64,000 nucleotides of DNA from Streptomyces sp. WM6378 (GTDB lineage Bacteria > Actinomycetota > Actinomycetes > Streptomycetales > Streptomycetaceae), in contig NZ_LGDD01000120.1 in assembly GCF_001279695.1 (NCBI RefSeq), forward strand, positions 1 to 64,000, in the 5' to 3' direction. The translations under genes and the position numbers were made by a program. Positions 35,373 to 44,159 of this stretch are shown piece after piece. Numbering within the stretch: the first letter of the stretch is position 1; each line of letters starts with the position of its first letter. The notes below the pieces were generated by a model. The model searched no databases. It saw only the letters and a list, made by a program, of their open reading frames with translations, and was not told the DNA's origin.

Positions 35373-37354
35373 CGGGGGACGTCCCCGGGGAGCCGCTGCG
35401 TCATCCGCGGCACCGGAACACCCTTCGGCGCCGCCGAAGGCCCGCCTATCTGCCCGTGCGTACCGGACGTGGCCCGAGCGAACGCCCCGGCGCCACCGCC
35501 GAACGGCACCGTGGCGCCTGTTCGCGCGAGGTCCACGGTGAGCGTCGGCTTGCTCGTCGGAGGCTCGATGAGGCCATTGTCGGTGCCCGCGACGATCAGC
35601 GCGAGTCGGTGCCCGGCCGGTACGACGTGGTCGGTGGCGGCCAGGTCGAGCGTGATCGTGTACGGCTTGCCCGGGGTGAGCGGGACGCCCTTGCCGGCGG
35701 AGGCGTAGTGGCCGAGGTCAGCCCAGCCGCGGCTGAAGACGGTGTAGCCCACATCGGTCTTGTCCGCCGAGGTCGTCAGGTAGCAGGAGCTGTCACCGGC
35801 CGTGCTCGCGCCCCAGCAGGTGCGGTCGGTGCCAGTGAGGATGCCTTCGCCGGAGCCGGCGTAGTTGCGGATGGTGTCGGGCCCGAGGTCGACGAGGACC
35901 GCCGAGAGGTGGGCGCTGCTCGTGGTGGGCGTCGCGGTGACGGTCACCTTGGACGAGCCGGACACCCGCAGGTCCTTGGTCAGCGGCTGGGTGACGAAAC
36001 CCGCCTTGTCGGGTGTGGACTTGTCGATCGAAGCGGCCCAACTGGTCTCGTCCAGGGCCGGGTTGTCGGTGAAGGTCGAGGTCGTCCCGGCCGGAGCGGC
36101 CTTCAGCGAGAGCCCGCCGACGCCCGGAGCCGGGCCGCTCACCGGGTGCAGCACGGTCGCCGTGGTGCCGGCCGGCGGCCACGACTTGTCGGTGCTCCAC
36201 TGGTCGGGGTGGCGCTCGATGTCGGCCATCGGCTGCCGCTCGATGCCGTTGTCGTAGCCCAGGAGGTAGTGGTCGAACCACCGGTGGAGGGTGTCCACCC
36301 ACTCGGCACGCCGGTAGTCGAACGGGTCGACGTGGCCCGTCTGCGACAGCCAGATCTTCCGCTCCACCCCGTTCTTGGCGAGCCCGTCCCACCACTGGCC
36401 GAAGTTCTTCGTCCGCACGTTGAGGTCCTGCATGCCGTGCACGACGAACACGCTGGCCTTCACGTTGTCCGCGTGGCTCGCGTAGTCCCGGTCGGTCCAG
36501 AGCTTCGTCCAGTCCCCGTTGCGCGGGGATCCGTCGACGAGCTTCTGCTGCGCCGCGGCGCAGCGGGCCTGCGCGGCCGGGCTGTCGACGTAGCCGGCGA
36601 GGTCGGCCGGGCCCCCGTCGTAGAGCGCCGCGCCCTTGGCGAAGTAGTAGTCGTACCAGGACGAGATCGAGCTGATCGGCACGATCGTCCTGAGGCCCTC
36701 GACACCGGTGGCGGCGACCCCGTTGGCTATGGTGCCGTCCCAGCTCTTGCCGATCATGCCGGTGCGGCCGTTGGTCCAGCCGGCGGTGGCGCGCTGGGTG
36801 CCCGTACGCGTCGTGTAGGCGCGGGCCCGGCCGTTCAGCCAGTCGACGACGGCCTTCGCGGACAGGACGTCGGAGGGGCCGCCGACGTCGACACAGCCGT
36901 CCGAGCGATTGGTTCCGGCCAGGTCCACGCCGACGAAGGCGTAGCCGCGCGGCACGAAGTAGTTGTCGTAGTACAGCGGCATCTGGACGACGTTGCCGTT
37001 GGCGTCGTACGTCTTGAGCTGGCTCTCGTTGCCGCGGCCGCAGCACGAGTAGTAGGGGCTGGCGTCCATGATGACCGGCACTTTGCGGCCCTGCTGCGCG
37101 GGTTCGCGCGGCCGGACGATGTCGACCGCGACCCGGTCGTTCTTCCCGTCCCCGTCGCCGTCCAGGCCGGTGTCGACCCAGACGGCCTCGCGTATCGCGT
37201 TCTGGTAGGAGTAGACCGGTTGGCTCTCCCCGGCACGGGCCGCCTGCGCGCCCGCCGGGGCGAGGAGCACCGCCGCGAGGGCGGCCACGGCCGCGAGGAC
37301 GAGCGATCTGAGGGATCTTGACCTGTGGCGGGTGCCCCGCGCGCGTATCGGCAT
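35369..37354 (-). CDS. Secreted S15-family Xaa-Pro dipeptidyl-peptidase
   Basis: The 661-aa protein has a basic N-terminus and a signal peptide ending near AGAQAARA. The catalytic Ser is S204 in GKSWDGT; the Asp is in HGMQDLNV and the His in [10 protein letters not shown]-terminal jelly-roll domain is typical of S15 enzymes. The segment DGDGDGKND near the N-terminus resembles a calcium-binding loop. I chose the ATG at 37354; the frame is open to 37528. It is divergent from an M1 peptidase gene. Confidence 0.92.
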   Translation of the reverse strand: MPIRARGTRHRSRSLRSLVLAAVAALAAVLLAPAGAQAARAGESQPVYSYQNAIREAVWVDTGLDGDGDGKNDRVAVDIVRPREPAQQGRKVPVIMDASPYYSCCGRGNESQLKTYDANGNVVQMPLYYDNYFVPRGYAFVGVDLAGTNRSDGCVDVGGPSDVLSAKAVVDWLNGRARAYTTRTGTQRATAGWTNGRTGMIGKSWDGTIANGVAATGVEGLRTIVPISSISSWYDYYFAKGAALYDGGPADLAGYVDSPAAQARCAAAQQKLVDGSPRNGDWTKLWTDRDYASHADNVKASVFVVHGMQDLNVRTKNFGQWWDGLAKNGVERKIWLSQTGHVDPFDYRRAEWVDTLHRWFDHYLLGYDNGIERQPMADIERHPDQWSTDKSWPPAGTTATVLHPVSGPAPGVGGLSLKAAPAGTTSTFTDNPALDETSWAASIDKSTPDKAGFVTQPLTKDLRVSGSSKVTVTATPTTSSAHLSAVLVDLGPDTIRNYAGSGEGILTGTDRTCWGASTAGDSSCYLTTSADKTDVGYTVFSRGWADLGHYASAGKGVPLTPGKPYTITLDLAATDHVVPAGHRLALIVAGTDNGLIEPPTSKPTLTVDLARTGATVPFGGGAGAFARATSGTHGQIGGPSAAPKGVPVPRMTQRLPGDVPR

Positions 37355-37519
37355 GGGGCGGAAGGTACTCCGGTCAACTCCCGCGCAAAAGAGGGCAGTC
37401 GAGGCACTTAAGCGAACGAAGCCGCACAAGTCAACATGTCGGCCGAATGGCGATCGTGTGACAGCAGGAGCCATGGACATGACCGGGACGGCAGGGGCTG
37501 AATAGGGTCCGAGGAGATC

Positions 37520-37536
37520 GTTCACCATCGTTCACC
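37520..37536 (+). promoter_or_regulatory. GTTCACC direct repeat (PHO-box-like)
   Basis: GTTCACC occurs at 37520-37526 and 37530-37536, 32 nt before the M1 peptidase start. The unit matches the core of Streptomyces PhoP boxes, but the 10-bp spacing differs from the usual 11. Confidence 0.35.
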
Positions 37537-37567
37537 CCACGACGACACTGACGACTTGGAGCTTTTC

Positions 37568-39091
37568 GTGCACCGCAAAATCATCGCCCCGAGCGTGCTC
37601 GCCGCCTCCCTGCTGCTGGTGATCCCGGCATCGGCCGCGGACTTCACTCCGGGCGCCCCGGGCATCGGCGACCCCTACTACCCGGCCAGCGGCAACGGCG
37701 GCTACGACGTCTCGCACTACGACCTGAAGCTCAGGTACCAGCCCGCCACCGACCTCCTTGAGGGCACGGCCACGCTGCTCGCCACCACCCAGCAGGACCT
37801 CTCCCGTTTCAACCTGGACTTCGGTCTCGCCGTCAGCGAAGTGCGGGTCAACGGCGCCAAGGCCACGTTCGCCACGTCGGGCAGCCACGAGCTGGAGATC
37901 ACCCCGGCCACGCCGCTGCCGAAGGGCAAGTCCATCACCGTGGTCGTGAAGTACGCGGGCAAGCCCTCCGAGCTGAAGGTCGACGGCTGGACGGCCTGGC
38001 AGCGCACCCCGGACGGCGGCGTGGCGGCCCAGGAGCCGGACTCGGCCGTGTGGTGGTTCCCGTCCAACGACCACCCGCTGGACAAGGCCACGTACGACGT
38101 GTCGGTCAAGGTGCCCGACGGCACCCAGGCGATCAGCAACGGCGTTCTGCAGTCGCAGAGTTCGAAGCTGGGCTGGACGACGTACAACTGGCGCTCCAAC
38201 AAGCCGCAGGCCTCCTACCTGGCGACGCTCGCGGTGGGCAAGTTCGACATCACCACCGACAAGACCGCGAGCGGGCTGCCGGTCCTGAACGCGTACAGCA
38301 AGGACCTCGGCGACAACGGTGACGCCGCGCGCGCCAGCATCGAACGCTCGAAGGACGTCACGGAGTGGCTTGAAAGCGTCTTCGGCAAGTACCCCTTCAA
38401 CGCGGTCGGCGGCTACGTCCCGAACGTGCCGAGCCACTTCGCCCTCGAAACGCAGACACGGCCGTTCTACAGCCCGGCGCAGTTCGCCAACGGCGCCAAC
38501 GTGTCCGTGGTTGTCCATGAGCTGGCGCACCAGTGGTACGGCGACGACGTCTCCGTCAAGGGCTGGAAGGACATCTGGGACAACGAGGGCTTCGCGTCCT
38601 ACGCCCAGTGGCTCTGGTCGGAGAAGGAGGGCGACGGCACCGCGCAGCAGCTGGCGGACTGGGTGTACTCGCAGCACCCGGCCGACGACCCGTTCTGGAA
38701 GGTCAAGCCGGGCGACCCGGGCCCGGACAAGCAGTTCGACGCCGCCGTCTACGACCGCGGTGCCGTCGCCATCCAGGCCTTGCGCAACACGGTCGGCGAC
38801 GCGGCCTTCTTCAAGATCCTCAAGGGCTGGCCGGCCGAGCACGCCTACGGCAACGCGGCGGTCGGCGACTTCGTGAAGTACGCCGAGAAGATCTCGGGCA
38901 AGCCGCTGGCCGAGCTCTTCGACACCTGGCTCTTCCAGCCTGCGAAGCCGTCCAACTCGGCTGCGGCGAAGGCCAAGTTCGGTCCGCGAGCGGGGGTCGC
39001 CGCCTCCCCGTCGGCCAAGACGGTCAAGCCGGTTGAGCCCAAGTCGTGGAAGCAGATCGCAGCATCGCACCAGGTGCCCGACCAGCACTGA
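37568..39091 (+). CDS. Secreted M1-family metallopeptidase
   Basis: The 507-aa protein has a signal peptide (cleavage near ASAADF) and the M1 zinc motif HELAH at 317-321 with the third ligand E340 (HExxH-x18-E). It is shorter than the classical aminopeptidase N (about 850 aa), lacking the C-terminal helical domain, as in other secreted actinobacterial members. I chose the GTG at 37568 with GGAG 6 nt upstream; a TTG at 37556 is in frame but lacks support. Confidence 0.93.
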   Translation: MHRKIIAPSVLAASLLLVIPASAADFTPGAPGIGDPYYPASGNGGYDVSHYDLKLRYQPATDLLEGTATLLATTQQDLSRFNLDFGLAVSEVRVNGAKATFATSGSHELEITPATPLPKGKSITVVVKYAGKPSELKVDGWTAWQRTPDGGVAAQEPDSAVWWFPSNDHPLDKATYDVSVKVPDGTQAISNGVLQSQSSKLGWTTYNWRSNKPQASYLATLAVGKFDITTDKTASGLPVLNAYSKDLGDNGDAARASIERSKDVTEWLESVFGKYPFNAVGGYVPNVPSHFALETQTRPFYSPAQFANGANVSVVVHELAHQWYGDDVSVKGWKDIWDNEGFASYAQWLWSEKEGDGTAQQLADWVYSQHPADDPFWKVKPGDPGPDKQFDAAVYDRGAVAIQALRNTVGDAAFFKILKGWPAEHAYGNAAVGDFVKYAEKISGKPLAELFDTWLFQPAKPSNSAAAKAKFGPRAGVAASPSAKTVKPVEPKSWKQIAASHQVPDQH

Positions 39092-39180
39092 GACGACCAG
39101 GAGGGCCGGGGTGGCCTGGGCCGGAGGGTTCCTCGCGCCCGCCGCCCCGGCTTTCGGCACGTTCTGAGCCCTCAGAGCCC

Positions 39181-39303
39181 TGAGAGCGTTTTCAGGGGGT
39201 TGAGGCGGGACGAGGGCTCGGAGCCGCCAAGGATTGAGAGCGCTCTCAGGGAGCGAGGCCGGGACGGGAGGCTTCCGGTCGTGAGGAGCTGAGAGCGCTC
39301 TCT
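39181..39303 (+). promoter_or_regulatory. Three LacI-type operator palindromes
   Basis: A perfect 14-bp palindrome TGAGAGCGCTCTCA is at 39235-39248. Near copies are TGAGAGCGTTTTCA at 39181-39194 and TGAGAGCGCTCTCT at 39290-39303. Start-to-start spacing is 54 and 55 bp, about five helical turns. The central CG within a palindrome is the classic LacI-family form, and the sites sit directly upstream of a lacI-type gene, so autoregulation with DNA looping is likely. The rest of the 300-nt gap 39092-39390 shows no ORF. Confidence 0.82.
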
Positions 39304-39390
39304 CCACGGAGCTCCGGACACCCGATACGCTGCCCGGCAACGCAGTTCCGCCGAGGGATCGCCGACGATCCGCCGATGGGAGAACCCGCC

Positions 39391-40416
39391 TTGACCGAGC
39401 AGTACTTCGGGACGCGCCCCACGCTCGAAGCCGTCGCGGCGCACGCGGGGGTGTCCCGGGCGACGGCGTCCCGGGTGATCAACGGCGGTGCGGGGGTGCG
39501 GCCACCCTTGGTCGACAAGGTGCGGCAGGCCGTCGAGGAGCTGGGGTACATCCCCAATCAGGCGGCCCGTTCGCTCGTCACCCGCCGCACCGGCGCGGTC
39601 GCCGTGATCGTGGCCGAGCCCGAGACCCGGTTCTTCTCCGACCCCTTCTTCTCCCAGCAGATCCGCGGCATCAGCAAGGAACTCGCCGCCCACGACGCCC
39701 AGTTGGTGCTGCTCCTGGTCGAAGGCCCGGACGACTACGGGCGCATCTCCCGCTATCTGACGGGTGGTCATGTCGACGGGGCGCTCGCCTTCTCGCTGCA
39801 CGACGAGGATCCGCTGCCCGCGATCACGCGCGGGGCCGGGATGCTGACGGTCTTCGGCGGGCGGCCCGGCTTTCCGACCGCCGTTCCGTACGTCGATGCC
39901 GACAACCGGGGTGGCGCGCGTGAGGCCGTGCGCCATCTGCTGTCCATCGGGCGCGAGCGCATCGCCCACATCGCGGGCCCGCTGGATCAGACCGCCTCGA
40001 CGGACCGACTCGACGGGTACCGCGACGTACTCCCGGAAGCCAGTCCGGCACTGGTGGCGCAGGGCGCGTTCACGGCCGAGAGCGGGGCCCGTGCGATGGC
40101 CGAACTGCTCGCGCGCCGACCGGACTTGGACGCCGTGTTCGCCGCCAACGACCTGATGGCATCGGGCGCACTGAGGGTGCTTCGGGAGCGCGGCCGACGC
40201 GTGCCGGAGGATGTCGCGCTGGTCGGGTTCGATGACATGGCCTCGGTCGCGGAGGCCACCGATCCGCCGCTGACGACCGTGCGCCAAGAGGTCGAGGAGA
40301 TGGGCCGGCTCATGGCGCGGCTGCTGCTGCGCGGCCTCGACCAGGGCGGCACCGAGGTGTCCCCGCCTGCCTCGGTGATCACGCCGACGGTGTTGGTGCG
40401 ACGCGCCTCCGCGTGA
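39391..40416 (+). CDS. LacI-family transcriptional regulator
   Basis: The roughly 341-aa protein has a LacI helix-turn-helix (TLEAVAAHAGVSRATASRVING) with the hinge LGYIPNQAARSL, then a periplasmic-binding-protein-like ligand domain. I chose the TTG at 39391, 8 nt after GGGAG; an ATG at 39376 is possible but poorly placed. Three operator-like palindromes lie just upstream. The neighbours do not show which sugar it senses. Confidence 0.93.
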   Translation: MTEQYFGTRPTLEAVAAHAGVSRATASRVINGGAGVRPPLVDKVRQAVEELGYIPNQAARSLVTRRTGAVAVIVAEPETRFFSDPFFSQQIRGISKELAAHDAQLVLLLVEGPDDYGRISRYLTGGHVDGALAFSLHDEDPLPAITRGAGMLTVFGGRPGFPTAVPYVDADNRGGAREAVRHLLSIGRERIAHIAGPLDQTASTDRLDGYRDVLPEASPALVAQGAFTAESGARAMAELLARRPDLDAVFAANDLMASGALRVLRERGRRVPEDVALVGFDDMASVAEATDPPLTTVRQEVEEMGRLMARLLLRGLDQGGTEVSPPASVITPTVLVRRASA

Positions 40417-40431
40417 GGCGGGGACGGCGCT

Positions 40432-41301
40432 TCAGGTTCGGGAGCGCGCCGAGCGCCTGAACTCCGCACGCGCACGGCGGGCGAGCGGCAGATAGCGCAG
40501 CCGCTCGGGCAGCACCGGCACGACCGCGCGCACCACCCGGCCGAAGCGGCGCAGCTTCCGCTCCTGCTCGTCCGTCCAGTCGAGGCCTATCGCCTCGCGC
40601 GCGTCCGGCGGCATGAAACCGATGGTGACGAACCGGCGGAAGCGCGCGAGCGGCGGCAACAGCACCGGCCAGAGCGCTCTCAGGAGGAGGCGCAGGAGCA
40701 GCGGGCCGCGGTCGGGGGCCGGGACCGGGCGGTCGGTGGCGACGAGCTCCTCGACGACGACGTTGGTACGTATCTCGTCGGCGAGGACCTTGCGGTAGTA
40801 GGGCCAGAACTCCTCGATGGTCGCCGGCATGTCCCGGTCGCTTATCCCCAGTATCCGGCCCACCTGGAGCCACTCCGCGTACAGCTTGCGGTGCTGGGCG
40901 TCGGTGAAGGGGCGCCCGATGTACTGCTGGGCGTGTGCGTAGACGGGGTATCCGGTGGCGTGCACCCACGCGTAGTAGGCGGGGGTGAGCGCGTGGTAGC
41001 GGCGGCCGGTGGCGTCCGTGCCCTGGATCGTCTTGTGGAGTTCCCGGAGCCGGCGCCCCTCCTTGGCGGCCTGCTCGCCTCCGTACACCCAGAGCTGGAG
41101 CGAGCGCAGCGAGCGCTCTCCGCGGCCCCACGGGTCGGTACGGAACACCGAGTGCTCGTCCACGCCCGCCCCGACCGCGGGGTGCGCCACCTGCATGGTG
41201 AGCGCGGCGGGCAGGGTGAGGAGCATCCTGATGTCCCCGGCCAGGCTCCACAGCACGCCACCGGGCGGAGGCGGCACGGGCGCGGCGTCGCGGCGACTCA
41301 T
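40432..41301 (-). CDS. DUF2236 / MpaB-type oxygenase-like protein
   Basis: The 289-aa protein matches the DUF2236 (latex-clearing/MpaB-like haem oxygenase) family: AGDIRMLLTLPAALTMQVAHPAVGAGV, HSVFRTDPWGRG, HATGYPVYAHAQQY and a hydrophobic C-terminal segment. The substrate is unknown. The ATG at 41301 has GGGAG upstream. It is convergent with the LacI gene. A degenerate copy of the LacI operator (AGAGCGCTCTCA, 40673-40684) lies inside it. Confidence 0.85.
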   Translation of the reverse strand: MSRRDAAPVPPPPGGVLWSLAGDIRMLLTLPAALTMQVAHPAVGAGVDEHSVFRTDPWGRGERSLRSLQLWVYGGEQAAKEGRRLRELHKTIQGTDATGRRYHALTPAYYAWVHATGYPVYAHAQQYIGRPFTDAQHRKLYAEWLQVGRILGISDRDMPATIEEFWPYYRKVLADEIRTNVVVEELVATDRPVPAPDRGPLLLRLLLRALWPVLLPPLARFRRFVTIGFMPPDAREAIGLDWTDEQERKLRRFGRVVRAVVPVLPERLRYLPLARRARAEFRRSARSRT

Positions 41302-41353
41302 GGCTCTGGTCTCCCTGGGGCTGACGGGTCCCTGGTGCACTGCCGTGTTTGTA

Positions 41354-41374
41354 GGGATTCCAGTATGCAATCCC
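41354..41374 (-). promoter_or_regulatory. Inverted repeat upstream of the DUF2236 gene
   Basis: GGGATT (41354-41359) faces AATCCC (41369-41374) across 9 nt, about 50 nt before the ATG. It may be an operator. The rest of the 264-nt gap to 41565 shows no ORF. Confidence 0.35.
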
Positions 41375-41565
41375 CCAGGTCACAGCGGCACGCGGGGTCC
41401 GGCAGGGAGCAGCTCTGCCGAAGCCACGGCGGGACGCAAGGCCCTTCATCAGCCCCACCCTGCCGTCCCCAGGATTCTCAAGAGCGCCGGGCCGCGGGCC
41501 TGCGGCGCGCACCCCACCCGCGCCCCCGGTGAAGCCCGTTCACCAGGGGCGCTCGGCGGGCGGAC

Positions 41566-42039
41566 TCAGCGGCCGGCCGGGGTCGGCAGGGGCTCGCCGA
41601 GGATGCGGCCGGCGAGTTCGGCGGCCAACTCCTCGACGTACGGGCGCAGTTCACCCTCGGCGGCCGCTCGGGCGGCGGCTATCTTCGCGGTGCCGGCGGT
41701 GAGGATCTCGTCGCGCTCACGGTTGCCCTCGGCGCGGGCGGCGGCTATCGCCGCTGCGCCCTCCTCCTTGGCCTGCTGCCTGATGCGGGCCGCCTCGTGC
41801 CGTGCCCCGGCGAGCTCGGCCTCGTACTGGGACCGCACCTCGGCGGCCTCCGCGAGCACGGCTTCGGCCTCGCGCGAGCGGCCCGTCGTGAGCGCCTCGC
41901 GCTGCTCCAGCGTCCGCTTGATGCGGGGCAGCAGCACGCCCGCCATCATCCAGAAGCAGAGCAGGAACAGGACAAGACCGATCAGGAGATCGGGGACCGT
42001 GGGATTGAGGGGGCCCACATTCATGGGGAGAAGCTTCAC
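41566..42039 (-). CDS. Orphan F-type ATP synthase subunit b-like protein
   Basis: The 157-aa protein has one N-terminal membrane helix (LLIGLVLFLLCFWMMAGVLL) followed by a long charged, Ala-rich helix with RIKRTLEQREAL and coiled-coil character, the standard AtpF architecture. No other ATP synthase gene is nearby. I chose the GTG at 42039 (GAAGG 9 nt upstream); an ATG at 42024 starts MNVGPLNP, which also resembles b subunits. The role is unclear: an alternative stator or an unrelated membrane coiled-coil protein. Confidence 0.72.
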   Translation of the reverse strand: MKLLPMNVGPLNPTVPDLLIGLVLFLLCFWMMAGVLLPRIKRTLEQREALTTGRSREAEAVLAEAAEVRSQYEAELAGARHEAARIRQQAKEEGAAAIAAARAEGNRERDEILTAGTAKIAAARAAAEGELRPYVEELAAELAGRILGEPLPTPAGR

Positions 42040-42137
42040 GCCTTGGCACCTTCTCTCGCGCACACGCCCGTGACTGGTGTTGCCCGAGCGTTCGTACTCC
42101 TGATCGTACGACAGGGGTAAGACAGTGGGCGCACCGA

Positions 42138-42155
42138 GGTTACCTCTAGGTAACC
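42138..42155 (+). promoter_or_regulatory. Perfect palindrome upstream of the sphingomyelinase gene
   Basis: GGTTACCT (42138-42145) and AGGTAACC (42148-42155) are perfect 8-bp arms with a 2-nt centre, 57 nt before the GTG start. It lies between two divergent genes and is a strong operator candidate for an unknown repressor. Confidence 0.6.
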
Positions 42156-42212
42156 GCAGCTGCTTTGATGTGCGCGCCGGTCCAAATCCCCACTCCAGAC
42201 ACAGGAGTTCAC

Positions 42213-43199
42213 GTGCCGCACTCCTCGCTCCGCCGGGCCCCCGGAGCGGCCCTCGCCGCCGCGCTCGCAGCCGTCACGCTGGCGGCGGCCACCCCCGCTC
42301 CTGCCGCCGCAGCCGAGCCGCCCCGGCTGAAGGTGCTGACGTACAACACGTTCCTCATGAGCCAGACCCTGTACCCGAACTGGGGCCAGGACCACCGGGC
42401 CCAGGCGATCCCCGCAGCCCCCTTCTTCCAGGGCAACGACGTCGTCGTTCTCCAGGAGGCGTTCGACAACTCGGCCTCGGACGCGCTGAAGCGGAACGCC
42501 TCTGCCCAGTACCCGTACCAGACGCCCGTCGTGGGCCGCAGCAAGGACGGCTGGGACGCGACCGGCGGGTCGTACTCCTCGACCACCCCCGAGGACGGCG
42601 GGGTCACCCTGCTGAGCAAGTGGCCGATCCTGCACAAGGAGCAGTACGTCTACAAGGACGCCTGCGGCTCCGACTGGTACTCCAACAAGGGCTTCGTCTA
42701 TGCCGTGCTGGACGTGAACGGCACCAAGGTGCACGTCGTCGGCACCCACACCCAGTCGACGGATTCCGGGTGCGGCGCGGGCGAGGCGGCCAAGGACCGC
42801 GCCCTCCAGTTCAAGGCGATCAAGTCCTTCCTCGACGCGAAGAACATTCCGGCGAGCGAGGAGGTGATGGTCGCGGGCGACTTCAACGTGGACTCGCACG
42901 GCTCCGAGTACGCCTCGATGCTCGCCAACAGCGGCCTGGTGGGCGCCGATTCACGGACGGGCCACGCGTACTCCTTCGACACCGCCGAGAACTCGATCGC
43001 CCACTACCGCTACCCCACCGACCCGAGCGAGGACCTCGACCACGTCCTCCACCTCGCGGGCCACGCGCGCCCGTCGGGCTGGAACAACAACGTGGTGCAG
43101 GAGTCCACCGCGCCCTGGACGGTGAGCAGTTGGGGAACGAACTACACGTACACGAACCTCAGCGACCACTACCCTCTCCAGGCCGGCCGCACGCCGTAG
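42213..43199 (+). CDS. Secreted sphingomyelinase C-type phosphodiesterase
   Basis: The 328-aa protein has a signal peptide (cleavage near AAAAEP) and the endonuclease/exonuclease/phosphatase fold: LTYNTF, VLQEAFDN, the WYSNKGF loop region, GTHTQSTDSGC, AGDFNVD and LSDHYPL with the catalytic His. These match bacterial sphingomyelin phosphodiesterases (beta-toxin family). It hydrolyses sphingomyelin or related phospholipids outside the cell. The GTG has AGGAG 5 nt upstream. Confidence 0.9.
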   Translation: MPHSSLRRAPGAALAAALAAVTLAAATPAPAAAAEPPRLKVLTYNTFLMSQTLYPNWGQDHRAQAIPAAPFFQGNDVVVLQEAFDNSASDALKRNASAQYPYQTPVVGRSKDGWDATGGSYSSTTPEDGGVTLLSKWPILHKEQYVYKDACGSDWYSNKGFVYAVLDVNGTKVHVVGTHTQSTDSGCGAGEAAKDRALQFKAIKSFLDAKNIPASEEVMVAGDFNVDSHGSEYASMLANSGLVGADSRTGHAYSFDTAENSIAHYRYPTDPSEDLDHVLHLAGHARPSGWNNNVVQESTAPWTVSSWGTNYTYTNLSDHYPLQAGRTP

Positions 43200-43278
43200 C
43201 CGACGCGCCACCTGCAACCCCGGCCGTCCGGCACCCGCCGGTCGGCCGGGGTGTTTCCTCGTTCAGCTCCGGTCGATA

Positions 43279-43309
43279 TTGAGCAGTATTGGTGAGACAG
43301 CAATACTGT
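43279..43309 (+). promoter_or_regulatory. MerR-type promoter with dyad in a 19-bp spacer
   Basis: TTGAGC (43279-43284) and TACTGT (43304-43309) are separated by 19 bp. CAGTATTG (43284-43291) and CAATACTG (43301-43308) form a perfect 8-bp dyad inside this spacer. An over-long spacer holding a dyad is the hallmark of MerR-regulated promoters, and a MerR-type gene follows at 43371. Confidence 0.7.
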
Positions 43310-43370
43310 TGCACTGGACAGGGCCGCGCACCCGGGCGGCCGGGTGACACGGGGGAGGCGAGGCGCCGGC

Positions 43371-44159
43371 ATGGCGACGGAGACCGAGAAGCCGACACTC
43401 ACGGTTGACGAGCTGGCCGCGCGGGCCGGCGTCACCGTGCGGACCATCCGGTTCTACAGCACCCGGGGGCTGCTGCCGCCGCCCGTGATCGGGCCGCGCC
43501 GGGTCGGGCACTACGGGCCGGCCCATCTGTCCCGGCTCGCGCTGATCGAGGAGTTGCAGCACCACGGGATGACGCTGGCCGCGATCGAGCGCTACCTCCA
43601 GCAGCTGCCGGCCGACCTGAGCGCCCACGACCTCGCCATCCACCGGGCCGTCGTCGCCTCCTGGGCTCCCGACTCGGCGGACGACGCGAGCCGCGCCGAG
43701 CTGGAGCGGCGGGCCGGGCGGTCGCTGTCCGCCGACGACATCGACCGGCTCGCCGCGATGAACGTCCTGGAGCGGATTCCCGGCTCTCCCGACACCTTCC
43801 GCGTCGACCCCGGGCTCCTCGCGCTCGGGGTCCAGCTCCTGGACGTACCGATCGCGCACGAGACGATCCTGGCGGCCCGTACGGTGCTCATGGAGCACAC
43901 CCGCTCGGCCGCGCACGAGCTGACCCGGCTCTTCCGCGACGAGGTCTGGAACCCGTACCGGGAGCGGGAGTCGGACCCCGATCACGTCGAGGCGATGAAG
44001 TCGCTGTCCGCGCACATGCAGCCGATGGTCCTCCAGGCCCTGGTCACCGCCTTCCAGCGGTCGCTCAAGGAGGAGCTGCGGGCGGCGTTCGGATCGGCCG
44101 AAGGGCGCCCCGGGGAACGCGACCCCGAGGCGCCCCCCGCGCGGGCTACGCGTCCTTGA
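43371..44159 (+). CDS. MerR-family transcriptional regulator
   Basis: The 262-aa protein has the MerR winged helix-turn-helix (LTVDELAARAGVTVRTIRFY, then GHYGPAHLSRLALIEELQHHGMTLAAIERYL) and a long C-terminal effector region without the Cys residues of metal sensors. The ATG at 43371 has GGAGG upstream; the frame is open to 43344. Its promoter carries a MerR-type dyad, so it likely controls itself. It is convergent with the FadB-like gene (14-nt overlap). Confidence 0.9.
   Translation: MATETEKPTLTVDELAARAGVTVRTIRFYSTRGLLPPPVIGPRRVGHYGPAHLSRLALIEELQHHGMTLAAIERYLQQLPADLSAHDLAIHRAVVASWAPDSADDASRAELERRAGRSLSADDIDRLAAMNVLERIPGSPDTFRVDPGLLALGVQLLDVPIAHETILAARTVLMEHTRSAAHELTRLFRDEVWNPYRERESDPDHVEAMKSLSAHMQPMVLQALVTAFQRSLKEELRAAFGSAEGRPGERDPEAPPARATRP

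Noticed and set aside
42138..42155. PHO box upstream of the sphingomyelinase gene
   Set aside because: The site is an inverted repeat of GGTTACC, not direct GTTCACC repeats, so PhoP is unlikely.
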